From: Euonymus europaeus
Lineage: Eukaryota > Streptophyta > Magnoliopsida > Celastrales > Celastraceae
Assembly (NCBI GenBank): GCA_963580455.1
Contig: OY756972.1
Location: forward strand, 15,391,001 to 15,455,000
Direction: 5' to 3'
Length of the DNA stretch: 64,000 bases
In this document: positions 22,577 to 33,468 of the stretch, in pieces
How positions within the stretch are numbered: the stretch's first letter is position 1
Layout of the letters: every line of letters starts with the position of its first letter
The notes under the pieces: generated by a model
Database searches by the model: none
The model's input: the letters and a program-made list of their open reading frames with translations, nothing else
What the model was told of the DNA's origin: nothing
Position numbers and translations under genes: made by a program

Positions 22577-24702
22577 TAAATGAGATGAAAGATGGGTGAG
22601 GAATTTGAACGAAACGAAGATGAGCAATAATGGAGAACTAGGTGAGACAAACGAAAATTATCGAAAGTGAGTAATCGTGTCGATAACGAAAAGAACAAAA
22701 GATGACGTTACGAGATCAGAGTGAAAACGGTGATCGACTATCGGTGAAAGTGAAAGAAATTTTGAAAGAGATGAAATGATGCAGATGCTAGATATGGTAA
22801 AGATACGCGACTCAGATAAGAGGAAGAAGAAAAATTTGACCCTAAGAGAGAAAACGTTAAAGAGAAATCGTAAGATTTCAAAAGACGTTGAAAACTCTAG
22901 ATCACGTATGAGACGGTGGAAACGTGTCACTTAGTAGAAAAGCGATGAAATCAATCAGAAGAGACAAAAAATTGGCTAGAAAGGAAGACAGAGAAGAAAT
23001 GTCGGGATACGTGCCGGAGCTGGTGATAGAGACACGATAGTGATGGGAAGAGACAAATGGCCGAAAGAAAATGAAAAAAATAAAGAAATTCGTATGCCTA
23101 AGCTATGACAAGGATGGGAAAGAGACATGATGGAGATGGGGAGGAAAAACGATAGAGACAGGAAAAAAGAATATGGCCAAAAGATACAAAATATTTTAAA
23201 AACACATGCCATGAAAACGACAAAAATGAAGAAAGTTGTGTATGCCTGAATTGTGACAGTGATGGGGAAGAGGCATGATAGAGATGGTGAAGACGTGCGA
23301 CTCACAGCGACGAATAATTTTTTTTTAATAGATGAGACAAAACTTTTGAACGAAGGTCATGGAAGAGAAATGAGAAGAAATCTTTGAACACAGGCCTGAG
23401 CCATTTCAGCCTCTTGTCAAGGCAATGATTGAGAGTGACGGCTTTGTAATTGAAACATGCAATCAACGCGAGCATACACTTGATTTGTGGGCCACTCCCA
23501 ACTAGATTTGTGCGAAATAATAGTGCATGGGATCCGTGATCCACTCCCCACTTGGGCAAGACATAAAATATTTGAAGAAAGAGATGCATACCTGATTCAT
23601 GAAGATTGACTGAATTTGTACTGTTTGAACAAACCTGTCAAATGATAAGCAACATGCGACGATGATGCATGCAATGACATATATTGCTCGATCATGAATG
23701 TCTCACTTGGAATGAATGCAATCCCCTCAAGTTTTTTCATTTTTTCCTCTCTCCCTTTTTTTTGTTTTTTTCATTGTTTTTGACCAATTTTCTTCAAAAC
23801 TCATATGTGCCCACATTTCTTAATAAAAACTTTTTCCATTTTTATGTTTCGAATTATTCCTCTCCTAATAATACATTTCTCGACCACGGGGTTTTTTTCC
23901 ATCCCTTTTTCAGTGTAGGACACCAACATCTATCAATGTCCTGACAAAAAGTAATATTCAAATGCACTTATCACGCTTTCTGTCGAAACTTTGCCAATGA
24001 TGATTTTAACAATATGACTATGCATGTCAAATTGAAAACTTCTTGGAAGATGAATGAGATGTGAAAATGGATGAGCAAAGTCAAAGAAATGAACACTTCG
24101 ATAAAATTTAATCGAAAATGATGAGTGACGATAGAAAGCTTATTTTGGAGGGGAAGAGGTGATGTCAAAGAAATGAGAAATAGACTGAGCTTTCCCAAGA
24201 TAAAAATTGTGACAATCCAAAGATTACACCAAAACTGCCCCAGTTTTGGTGTGCCCCCAATTAACAATGATTAAATCCAATTTGCATAAGATTATATCTG
24301 AACCCTTCATTTTTGGCAACAAAATTCTTCTTTTGATGTAATGATTGCACCAAAAACTGTCCCAGTTTTGGTGCGTGTCTAGGAAGCCAATTATGCACCT
24401 TCACCCATATCACCACAAATCAAATTGATCACCAATCATGAAACTGTCCAAAGTCCAACAAGTCCATGTCTGAACTGTTCTTCTGAACTTCCAATCTGAA
24501 TTGAATGCATCGTTTCTCCTCTCTGTTTTTCTTATTTCGTTTTCCCTTTTCTTCATTGTTGTTGTTTTTTTTTTTGCTTGTGTTTTTGTCCCTAATTTTT
24601 GCCTAGAGCGCCCTTTCAGGTTTTCACTCTAGCGGGAATTTTTTTGTCATAATTATGCAAATGTCTCTATTGAAGACAGTAACTTAATTTATTCATCGGA
24701 AA
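22577..24702 (-). other. Between ORF B and ORF A in E2: purine repeats, hairpins, post-pol motif
   Basis: 22640-23330 is the same purine-rich degenerate repeat block as in E1. 24226-24252 is a perfect hairpin, ACACCAAAACTG-CCC-CAGTTTTGGTGT. 24347-24374 is a second hairpin of the same kind. 24591-24640 is the post-pol motif. No gene is supported. Confidence 0.75.
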
Positions 24703-25860
24703 CTAACTTTCCAAAAAAGATAAACAACACAACGTCTGCAATGTTCCACAATTACTGAAATGATGGAAATAAAAATTCTCTGACTGAAATCCCGGGTCTT
24801 CATGATTTTCAGAAGGATAACAATTCTGTTGTTGGGCCTGTGTAGTAGAAAACTGCATGGTATGCCTTCCAAAATCACTGGATGAATGATAAGGCAGGTG
24901 AGTCATGACTCCATGGTTGCCCGCAATATATGCCATTAATAGATCAATAGTTTTAGACAAGTGATCCAGATGTGCCACAATTTGCGTTAACCTTTCAGCT
25001 ACGTCAGTAGTTCCAGATGATTGAGAATGATGAACGGTATGGGATTCAGCCACAGTAGGAGTCTCTACAATATCATCATCCCTATATCTTCCGATCATTC
25101 TGCGATCAATAGCACATTTTGGATACTGCACCTCCTCATGCGGTGCCCAAAGAACTCCAGCTTTCATGCACAATGTGAAGATCAGAGAGGGCAAACAAAG
25201 CCGTATGGTTGTTGTATTGCGATAACTGTGCACAATGGAATTGTGCAAAACTTTGCCAATATCAATTGATTTTCCATGTAGAATACAATAAAGCAAAATT
25301 GCTCTATTTTTGGGAATATCTGTTGAATGCGTGCTTGGCATGAGCTTCGCCCAAATAAATCGGATCGAAGTCTTGCTATTTTTTGTCATAGAAGATGTGG
25401 CAAATGAGACTCCCACCCCATTAAATTTCTTCCAGGCAGCTCCTGGCTTACACAACGTATGAATCACTTCATCCATAATAGTATCAGACTCCAACAAGGC
25501 CGAGAAATCCTCATTGACGATGTCTGAAAGATTATAGACAGCATTGATGGTTTTTCTATCAAATGGGACCATCATACCCCGAACATATACATGTTCATAC
25601 CCTACAACTGCATTTGCATAAAATTCCCTTACCACTGGGACAACTGCGGGTTTTGGTTGTGCAACGAAATCCCCCCAACCTCGCTCAGCAATAATTTTTG
25701 CAATTGCAGGCTCTGCTGTTAAAAAAGTTTGCAAACCTCTCTTTGGAATAATTTTTCTCCCCCTTATTGATTCTCGATATTTCTTAATCGCTTCCTGACA
25801 GATAAAGCGATTTAGATCAATCATCTGAGAGGATTGCTCGAATGGTCTTTTGGTAGCCAT
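24703..25860 (-). CDS. ORF B: Transposase_32-like protein, intact, 385 aa
   Basis: An uninterrupted 385-aa frame from ATG 25860 (MATKRPFEQSSQMIDLNRF) to 24703. The middle resembles the plant putative transposon protein domain Transposase_32 (Pfam PF20167, recalled, not searched): IAERGWGDFV at about 58, VREFYANAVVGYEHVYVRGM at about 80-100, a W-x-K-LMPSTHSTDIP block, then NRAILLYCILHGKSIDIGKV and CLPSLIFTLCMKAGVLW. The C-terminal third is polar, with a DVAERLTQI..LDHLSKTIDLL helix and a Q-rich end. The domain has no demonstrated enzymatic activity. The gene sits where pol is in the young element, after the intron/pol-exon remnant and before the post-pol hairpins. An equivalent broken copy is in E1. 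It may have been captured by the retroelement; the direction of transfer is unknown. Confidence 0.75.
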   Translation of the reverse strand: MATKRPFEQSSQMIDLNRFICQEAIKKYRESIRGRKIIPKRGLQTFLTAEPAIAKIIAERGWGDFVAQPKPAVVPVVREFYANAVVGYEHVYVRGMMVPFDRKTINAVYNLSDIVNEDFSALLESDTIMDEVIHTLCKPGAAWKKFNGVGVSFATSSMTKNSKTSIRFIWAKLMPSTHSTDIPKNRAILLYCILHGKSIDIGKVLHNSIVHSYRNTTTIRLCLPSLIFTLCMKAGVLWAPHEEVQYPKCAIDRRMIGRYRDDDIVETPTVAESHTVHHSQSSGTTDVAERLTQIVAHLDHLSKTIDLLMAYIAGNHGVMTHLPYHSSSDFGRHTMQFSTTQAQQQNCYPSENHEDPGFQSENFYFHHFSNCGTLQTLCCLSFLES

Positions 25861-26689
25861 AGAGATGAGCTAACTGAGTTAATTCAAAATCAACCCGTGA
25901 AGTGGGAGAAGATCACGAAGGATTTTGAACAAGAAGTTTTGGCGGTGTAAGAAAAGGGAAAAATTTGGCAGATGGCCTGCCAGTAAAGCTGAGTTGACGG
26001 TGAAGAGGTGACTCAAAGAGGAAGAAGACGAAGTTGGCCAAAAGATAAAAACAACATTGAAGAAGGGTTTGAATAAAATGTCATGAAAGAGAGAGAGGAG
26101 AGGAAAAGTCAGAATCCACAGTTGAGTAGGTGGAAGAGATTACAAAGAAATGCAACTCAAGATGGCTGGAGAGACAAAAATCATTAAAGAAGAGTTGAAT
26201 AATTGGCAAAAGAAGGAGACAATGGAGGAATATTGTAATGCACGCCAAAAGATCCGTAGACAAGAAAATCACTCATTTAACATAGAAATTGTCCTCACAT
26301 GGTCAACATTGTAATCTGCGCATATTTGCTCCTCCACTATGCTCATTATTGATGACATCAATTCAAGTCACTTTTAGCCATATTAAAACCATCAATCTTA
26401 ATCTCAAAGTCAATGCACACTATCCTCACCATTGCCACCATTATCAATCAACACGTGGCCACATAACAAAAGTAATTATTGCACTCTCCACTTGTATGGG
26501 ATCCACATATTTCTTTCTGAATTTCTTTCGTAATCTGTTTGGTTTCCCTGTCATTTTCTAGGTCATTTGACCAATATTCTCCTCCCTCACTGTACCTGAG
26601 GCTTCATATCTAACATCCTTGTCAGGGTGGCACAAAATCTTCTGATGATATCTCGAATCTATTCCCCGTGTCAGAGAAGGATTTAACAT
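25861..26689 (-). other. Upstream of ORF B in E2
   Basis: No gene recognised. 25920-26240 is purine-rich on the plus strand. The part next to the pol-exon remnant stays open on the minus strand (...HPDKDVRYEASGTVREENIG) without a known domain. Confidence 0.4.
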
Positions 26690-27065
26690 TTTTGATTGAG
26701 TGCACCCAAAAACTGTTTCATTAGGTTCATCTTTTTCTTTATCGTCAATTTCAATCTTGGTGAATGGAATGGTAGAACGTGTGAGATTTGGAAATTGTGG
26801 AAAAATGAAAAAGAATGGTTTTGAGAATTTTGAACGAAGAGCTTTATTCATGGTGATAATATAGAAAAGATAAAATGATGCAACATGCAACAGCCGTATT
26901 AAAACTCCATCAAAGACAATGTAAAGACACGCTCATTGCAAAACCCAATAAGTGGTCATGAGCTAGACCACAAATGGTTGTGCATTTAGAGATTACTCCT
27001 TGAGGCCATTGATAAGATACTGAAAATTTCCAAACTGATCCAGTTACTAAGCTCAAAAACCAATG
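26690..27065 (-). pseudogene. Remnant of pro end, intron and pol exon start (E2)
   Basis: The minus strand from 27065 matches the end of the young protease frame. 26995 to about 26758 matches the young intron (GAGTAATC donor-like start; ATACGGCTGTTGCATG; final CATTCCATTCACCAAG). 26757 onward matches the pol exon (KIEIDDKEKDEPNE against IEIDDNEEDESNE in the young copy). Confidence 0.75.
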
Positions 27066-27668
27066 TGTGAGAAATGATTAGTAGTAGAGTTGACTTATTT
27101 ATTTAACAACAACATGAAGATTAAACGTCAATGCCCCTAATATTATCATTTGACAATGATTTTTATTTTTATTTTTTTTTGTCTTTTTTTTTGTCTTTTT
27201 TTTTGCCAACTTCATTAATATATGCATGATTGTGAATTTATGTACATCCGATAAACAAAGGAACTATTATATATGTGATAGCAATGGATGACTCATATAT
27301 ACATGGATAAAACCTAACTAATATATGCAAAATAATACAGGAAATGTATATACAGACATGTGTGAGTGAAAGAGGGGTATATACATGGGCATAACTTTAA
27401 ATGATGTATGCAAGATAAGTACGTGAAACCTTTATGTACAATCAAAACAATATATGTACGAATCAAAACAAAACATTATATACAGCAAACACAACAATGT
27501 ATGTACAAGAAACAAAATAATATATACAACTCCCAAAAGACGTAAGGTTAGAAGTAATTTCCTTTGTCCTATGACTATGGTCATTGGCTATGGACAATCT
27601 AGGCTCTCGACTTATCCCCCACCAGTGTCCATTACTGGAATAGCCAGGGTCCCTCTAAACAGAGGAGT
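27066..27668 (-). other. Leader of E2, right part
   Basis: Non-coding, collinear with the E1 leader at about 13986-14570. It ends at the target site of the young element. Confidence 0.6.
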
Positions 27669-27673
27669 GGGTC
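27669..27673. other. Target-site duplication, left copy (GGGTC)
   Basis: GGGTC before the 5' LTR TG; the partner is at 46283-46287. Confidence 0.95.
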
Positions 27674-30400
27674 TGTTATACCCCATTTTTGTCCAAATTC
27701 TTTTGCTATAAAAATACAAAACAGAAATATGATAATAAATAAAATACAAAAATAAACAAATATACAAAAATAAACTCAAAAAATAGAAAGCCCAACCCCT
27801 CCCCCATTAAGCCCAAAAATAGAGTTTACAAAACCAAAAGCCCAAATAAACAGCCCATAACCCGGTCCATCTTCAAGAAGCTTCCAACAAATTGAAAGCA
27901 AAGGATGGGGGAAGCATGGTTTGTGGTTGGATGGGGAGGTGGTTGCCGTTGGAGTTAAGGGAGAGCAGGACTTCAATGAAAGGCAGAGATGGCAGGAGAT
28001 GGTGGAGATTGATGAGGGGATGGGCAGAGGAAGTTGAGCCAGAGGTTGGGATGCTACAAAAAGGGGGGGGGGAGAAGACCAGAGGGAACCAGAGAGAGAA
28101 ACGGAGAAACAAAGGGGAAAAGGGAGGAGATCGATCCGAGAGAGAGGGGACCCAGAATACCAAATCACTACCCGACTATACTTCGTCAACCTCTCTTCCC
28201 TCAAATCCTGATCGGACTGCCTTGACAACTCCGATCTCCTCTTCACGCAAGTCCTCAACTGGACCTTCTCACTCCATCCATCATCACCGGCGCTCATACC
28301 ATTATTGACGGCATCCACCCGAAATTCCTTCTGCCCCCACATCCACATCTGTTTTTTTGGTTCGATTTCTTCGAGATTTGAAAGGTAATTTTCTACCCCT
28401 CACTCTGTAACCCAAATCTCTATATACTTTGTTGAATCTTTGTTTCTCAAAACTGGATTGAGGTTGCTTCAGCTGGGTTCAGGCTTGCTCTTGTTGTTCC
28501 GTTATTGTTTTGTTTCTTGGTTATTTCTTGTGCTTCTCTGTCTACTTTGCTTGCTTGTATTGTTCCTGGTTTTACATGTCGAGCTCGGGAGGGCGGTCGC
28601 ACCACCGGATGTGGAGGAGTGGTTACCGTTGGCCATGTACTAGAAGGGAGAAGACACTTCTGGTTTGAGGTATTGGGCCGGTAGGGCTGGTAAGACTTTG
28701 GGCCAAGGTTGTTCTTTTATTGGGCCGGTTACAGGATTGATAAAATTGGGCTAGGCTTGTATGATGAATTGATAAATTGGGCCACGTTGGTACATGCTTT
28801 GTAATATTTGAAATGGGGCCGGGCTTTTATTGTTTCTTTAGCCAAGAATGATTGTTATATTGGGCCGGTTACAGATTCATGGGGCTTTGGGCCTATTTTT
28901 GTTGATTGAATTATCGGGCCAAGTCCTTGCATGTTTTAAGGTATTGATGACGAGCCAGTAATTGGGATTGGGTTTACATGCATGTGGGTTTATATGTATA
29001 GATCATTGGGCTTTAACTTATTTCTTGTGTATATTTGGTTCTTGTTTGTATATTGGGCTTTGGGTTTATAAATCATGCATGGATTTGTTGAGGTAGAAAT
29101 TAGTAAACCCAAAGCCATGTAAATTGTAACTCATGTAAATAAATGGATGTAAATAATAAAATGCATACATGTATATTTAGGATGTTAGAAGCATATGGAT
29201 TTATTGAAATATGACTGCTTAGTATGCATGTTTAGGCTTTGTGCAAATTGTGAATATTTAGATTGCATACTTAGAATCTTGTTTCATTGTTATGCCATAA
29301 AAAAGACGCAACGCGATAACAATTAAATCTAAGCCGTTGCACCTTAAAAAAATGACACCAAGACTAATATGAGAAACTCGTATTCTGTTTAAATACCAAA
29401 AGAACCTTCAAGATATTGGGGTTTTTGTCGGCATTTATTCAGAATACTTGATTTTCGTGGAACCAAAAAGCAAATTTATTTTTAGGGATTAGAAGAATCT
29501 ATTTAAGGACTCAAGAGGGGGTTTAAAGATATTTGACCCATCTAATGAGCCTTAAATGTATTCTTTCTTTTCTCATAAAGAATATGATTGTGAGTATGGC
29601 TTAAATTGACCGAGTGGGTGTCTGTGGATCGATTTGATGCATCAATCGAATTCCAAAAATTCACAACCTTTTCAAAATTATCAAAACCACTTCAAGTGGA
29701 CTTTTCATCAATCTCCAAATTATTTCAGCCAAGCCGGGAATGGCTGTAGTGATCCCGTGCACCTCTTTTAAATTATCAAAACCACTTCAAGTGGGATTTT
29801 TCATCATTCTCCAAAGTATTTTTCAGCCAAGCCGGGAATGGCTGTAGTGATCCCGTGCACCTCTTTTAAATTATCAAAACCACTTCAAGTGGATTTTTCA
29901 TCATTCTCCAAAATATTTTCAGCCAAGCCGGGAATGGCTGTAGTGATCCCGTGCACCTCTTTTAAATTATCAAAACCACTTCAAGTGGATTTTTCATCAT
30001 TTTCTAAAAATATTTTCAGCCAAGCCGGGAATGGCTGTAGTGATCCCGTGCACCCTTTTAAAATCATCAAAAACCACTTCCAGTGGATTTTTCATCCAAG
30101 CATCAAATTGCCACAATATTAATGGGGTCAAACCCACTCAATTGAAACATGGACTTTCTAGTATATATAGAAATTCATTAAAGCAATTGGGACATACAAA
30201 CTCTTTTCAAAACAAAATTCGAGCCAAATAAGAAAACATTTTAAGGCAACCGTTTTTTCGGGAGTTGTGGGGTGCCTAACACCTTCCCCATGCTCAATAG
30301 ACCCCCTTACCCATTTCTTTTTCGTAGACCATATTAGGTGTCCAATTGCACCTTAAAAATCAATTGGTGGCGACTTCATTTTTTCAAGCCGGTTGCTTCA
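27674..30400 (+). repeat. 5' LTR of the young element
   Basis: 2727 bp, TGTTATACCCCATTTTTGTCC...AAGCCGGTTGCTTCA. It contains a possible TATA box (CTATATAC, about 28420) and four ~97-bp tandem units at 29690-30110. Near the end it has the family strings GGGGTGCCTAACACCTTCCCC and CAATTGGTGGCGACTTC. Short frames inside it have no support as genes. Confidence 0.95.
29680..30110 (+). repeat. ~97-bp tandem units in the 5' LTR
   Basis: Units starting at 29727, 29825, 29921 and 30018. Each holds AGCCAAGCCGGGAATGGC, then TAGTGATCCCGTGCAC, then the near-palindrome CCACTTCAAGTGG. The 3' LTR has the same array at 45562-45992. Confidence 0.9.
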
Positions 30401-30402
30401 GC

Positions 30403-30420
30403 TGGCGACTTCACTGGGGA
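30403..30420 (+). other. Primer-binding site of the young element
   Basis: TGGCGACTTCACTGGGGA, two bases after the LTR and identical to that of E2. This is the Tat/Ogre type, thought to be tRNA-Arg primed. Confidence 0.85.
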
Positions 30421-31209
30421 TAGTATGGTTATTATACCAAAGGGGTCGAGCCTTTTTCTTTTTGTTTTCTTATCTTGGCTAATTTGTTTGTTATATAATT
30501 TTTATGTTTCTTTTAAATTGAATGATTTAATACGTTTGTCCATGATTGTAGATATTTGACAGGTTCTGTGGTTACAAGTATAGATACGGTATGATTGCTC
30601 CACACACACATCACTATTCACATGCACACAAACGACCCATAAAAACCCGGGTCTTACTAGTGATTAGTGAGGGTTGATCCTTGCTTTTGATGGACTTTGT
30701 CCTCACGTAAGCAAGGAAAAACATCCTCCTGGATTGACGTCCCTTCAAGATATTGGGGGATGGGCTCCACTTCCAGATATGGGGTGTGTGCTAACCTAAT
30801 CCAGTAACCTCTCGCGTATTCGCGATGTAGTTAGATATGCTGCCTATACGCACATCAGTTCATCCTTAGATCCGGTTCGAGACCTTCAGAAGTATATAAG
30901 AATTTGGCCCCGTTTAAAGACAATGGAGTGATTCATCTATCCTTATCTCCATTTATTTTTGTTTTGTTTACATATTTTACGTTCACCTAGAATATCCACA
31001 CATAAGCATACAGTGTTTAGATACATGTTCATATATTATTTTATGCAGTTATTGTGTACATATTGATTTAGTTTGTATTCATATATTTGTCAGCATACGT
31101 GTTATTTGTTTGTACATATATTTTGTACCATACTTCTTGACATTATGTACATACTCATTTTTTCATACGCCCATACATTCACTAGGCACACTCTTTGCAA
31201 TTCGACAAG
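30421..31209 (+). other. Leader of the young element
   Basis: About 790 bases without a gene. It contains a compound hairpin at 30679-30716 that recurs after pol at 40862-40899. Confidence 0.7.
30679..30716 (+). promoter_or_regulatory. Compound hairpin in the leader (copy 1)
   Basis: Outer stem CCTTGCTT / AAGCAAGG and inner stem GGAC-TTT-GTCC. The surrounding 65 bases (30651-30716) are repeated in direct orientation after pol. A role in packaging, dimerisation or translation is inference only. Confidence 0.5.
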
Positions 31210-33291
31210 ATGATGTTTGCAGAAGCAGTGATAGGGACGAGCCATATGGAGCGAGACCATTCATGGGAGGTTAAGGAAGCATTGGAAGGTTTGCAAATAG
31301 AGCTTGGGGACAGTTTGAAGGATGATTTGCCTCTTGGAGTTGTTCGAAAAACGCAATTTCAAGAGCAAGCGCCACCAGGTCTGGCACAGTTTTGGGAGAA
31401 ACAAAGCATTGAAGCACGTAAAAGCTTCGGGAAGATCTATGGGCATATCGGGCATTTGCTGACCATCAGGGTACCTATAACCCTTCTCCAAGCAGCTACA
31501 CATTATTGGGACCCAGCATACCGATGTTACACTTTTAACTCAACAGATATGTCCCCCTTGGTGGAAGAATATGGTCAACTTTTGGGGTATGACCCACATG
31601 TTAACAAAGTCTACAACCCAGGAGAAGTTACAGACGGCAGGAAGATCGTTCACAAGCTGTTGAAGATAGATCAGACTAAGACTCCAGGAAAAGATAAAGG
31701 CACTATCTGGGTGTTTCCTATAGACAAATTGATGAGTTTTGCTCAAGGAAAGTTTGAGACTCCAGAGGGACAGATGGCTTTTGCTCTAGCTATATATGGA
31801 GCGGTATTGTTTCCGTGTGCAGGAGGCTATGTGGAGAAAAATGTGATTAAGCTGGTTCACCTTGTCAAGTATGGCACCAATCCTATACCATCAATCATAT
31901 GTGAGACAATTCGGTCTCTCAATCATTGCCGCATTCGAGGAGAGGGCAGTTTTAGGGGATGCTCACAATTACTCAGTCTCTGGTTGGTGAGTCACTTGAG
32001 ATATCCAAAAAAGATTGGGGCTCCAATTGTTATGTTTGAAGATCATACTCGTCCGCTCAGAGATCCGTTTCATAATTTCAAAGCAGCAAAGATACAGTCC
32101 AAGGTGCCGGGGGTTGATGTGTGGAGACGCTTCTTGGAAGAATTGAAGCCTGAGCTTACTTTTGATAGAGCGGTATGGTACAAGCCAAAGGGTTTACTCT
32201 ACAAGTGTGTGGAGTATAATTGGCTACCTTTGATAGGACCTTGGGGCGGCACTAGTCAAGCACCGGCAATGTTCCTCCGTCAAGAAGGGTGCAATCTATG
32301 CGTGCCTGTTACACATGGTCTGATGGAGTTCGACTTCTCACATGGAGATGAGAAAGGGAAGGGGTTATCTCGGCAGGCGGTAGATGCATGGAAAAGAACT
32401 CATGTGATGATGCGGGGAAAACTCACTATGGACACCAAAGGAAAAGATCGATATGTTCATTGGCTCCAAGAAAGGAAAAAGACGATAACACAGCCTAGCA
32501 GTCTCCTTACTCAAAAGAAGATGTCTTATGGGAAGGAAAGTCAGACTCTGGAGGTTTTGTCAGATAGGGATAAAGAAGGAGTTGATGCCCCAATCGAAAT
32601 AGCAGCATTTCAGAATTCGTGGAAGCAAAGGTTCCAAAAAAGCGAAAGTGAATGTAGAGGGCTGAAAAGGAAGATTTTAGAAGAAAGAGAAATTGAGAAA
32701 AAGAAATTCGATGCACTAGAGAGGCAATTCATGAAGTTGCAAGAAGAGAAAGATAAAATGAGGATGAGCCAAGTAGAAGAGGAAAGGACGAGGATGCAAG
32801 TAGAGTCTCACGAACTACGCGGGCAAATTCGAGAGCTAAATGTAGAGCTCGTCTCATGGAAAGAAGATGTTTATCAGCTACAACTGCAAATGCATCGAGA
32901 CAGGAGGAAAAAAAAGGAGGCTGAAGCTGAGAGAGAGAGATCGATTGTGCAAATAAATGAGGTATGGGAAAAAAATCAGCAGCAGATGGATGAGATTGAA
33001 GTTTTGAATAGGAACAATAATGATTTACATGCGATGCTAGAAGAAAGCCAGCTAGAGCAAAAAAATACGAGATTTAGAGTGCGGCTAATGATGAGCCGCT
33101 TGATGTCTTTGTCTGAATGGGCTAGGAGCTATGAAGGGCGTTTGAGGAAGTTGGACTCGAATCCCGCACTGGAGATGACAGGGCTAACAGGGATTTGGGC
33201 GCTCTTGAGAGATTTGAAGGGGGACCTACAAGAGCTTCAGAGGAGATTGAATGTAGTTCTGGATGAGGTCCCAGTTGTCCAAGTAGAATAA
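31210..33291 (+). CDS. ORF1: DUF7745-like protein with C-terminal coiled coil
   Basis: 693 aa from the ATG at 31210; an in-frame TTG lies 15 bases upstream but an ATG is the likelier start. The N-terminal two thirds resembles the plant DUF7745 family (recalled, not searched): LAQFWEKQS near 60, YRCYTFNSTDMSPLVEEYGQ, FALAIYGAVLFP, SQLLSLWLVSHL, YNWLPLIGPWGG and CVPVTHGLMEFDF. Residues ~470-640 form a long charged coiled coil. Ogre-type elements carry an extra ORF of unknown function before gag, and this gene is in that position. It is followed by gag after ~180 bases. The frame is intact. Role unknown; assembly or RNA binding are only guesses. Confidence 0.85.
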   Translation: MMFAEAVIGTSHMERDHSWEVKEALEGLQIELGDSLKDDLPLGVVRKTQFQEQAPPGLAQFWEKQSIEARKSFGKIYGHIGHLLTIRVPITLLQAATHYWDPAYRCYTFNSTDMSPLVEEYGQLLGYDPHVNKVYNPGEVTDGRKIVHKLLKIDQTKTPGKDKGTIWVFPIDKLMSFAQGKFETPEGQMAFALAIYGAVLFPCAGGYVEKNVIKLVHLVKYGTNPIPSIICETIRSLNHCRIRGEGSFRGCSQLLSLWLVSHLRYPKKIGAPIVMFEDHTRPLRDPFHNFKAAKIQSKVPGVDVWRRFLEELKPELTFDRAVWYKPKGLLYKCVEYNWLPLIGPWGGTSQAPAMFLRQEGCNLCVPVTHGLMEFDFSHGDEKGKGLSRQAVDAWKRTHVMMRGKLTMDTKGKDRYVHWLQERKKTITQPSSLLTQKKMSYGKESQTLEVLSDRDKEGVDAPIEIAAFQNSWKQRFQKSESECRGLKRKILEEREIEKKKFDALERQFMKLQEEKDKMRMSQVEEERTRMQVESHELRGQIRELNVELVSWKEDVYQLQLQMHRDRRKKKEAEAERERSIVQINEVWEKNQQQMDEIEVLNRNNNDLHAMLEESQLEQKNTRFRVRLMMSRLMSLSEWARSYEGRLRKLDSNPALEMTGLTGIWALLRDLKGDLQELQRRLNVVLDEVPVVQVE

Positions 33292-33468
33292 AGTTACTTC
33301 TTGTATGCAATATTTTGAATAAAAGTAATAAAAGAAGAATGCTATGCTTTCAATCGTCTTGTCAAATTGCAAAGATATTTAGGAAGCACATCAATTCACA
33401 AATCATGCATCATTACAAATAATAAAATAATAATAAAATGTAAATAACTAAAATTAGACTTTTGAAAG

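Larger units (their letters stand above)
20253..27673 (-). mobile_element. E2: non-autonomous Tat/Ogre-type element, main part
   Basis: Minus-strand order from 27673: leader, remnant of pro end/intron/pol start, ORF B (intact), post-pol hairpins, purine-rich repeats, ORF A (one stop), tail repeats, polypurine tract, partial 3' LTR. The first ~370 bases and the primer-binding site continue at 46283-46659 beyond the young element. The internal region is about 7.2 kb and has no gag, RT or integrase. Confidence 0.85.

Noticed and set aside
27776..28348. 190-codon minus-strand frame and overlapping plus-strand frames in the LTR
   Set aside because: They occur only inside the LTR, on both strands at once, with low-complexity P/S/L composition. 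The one-base poly-G slip in the other LTR changes the frames, so no coding constraint is seen.
28440..28643. 67-aa hydrophobic frame in both LTRs
   Set aside because: Identical in both LTRs only because the LTRs are identical. It has no homologue in the other Tat LTRs here and no support beyond the frame.
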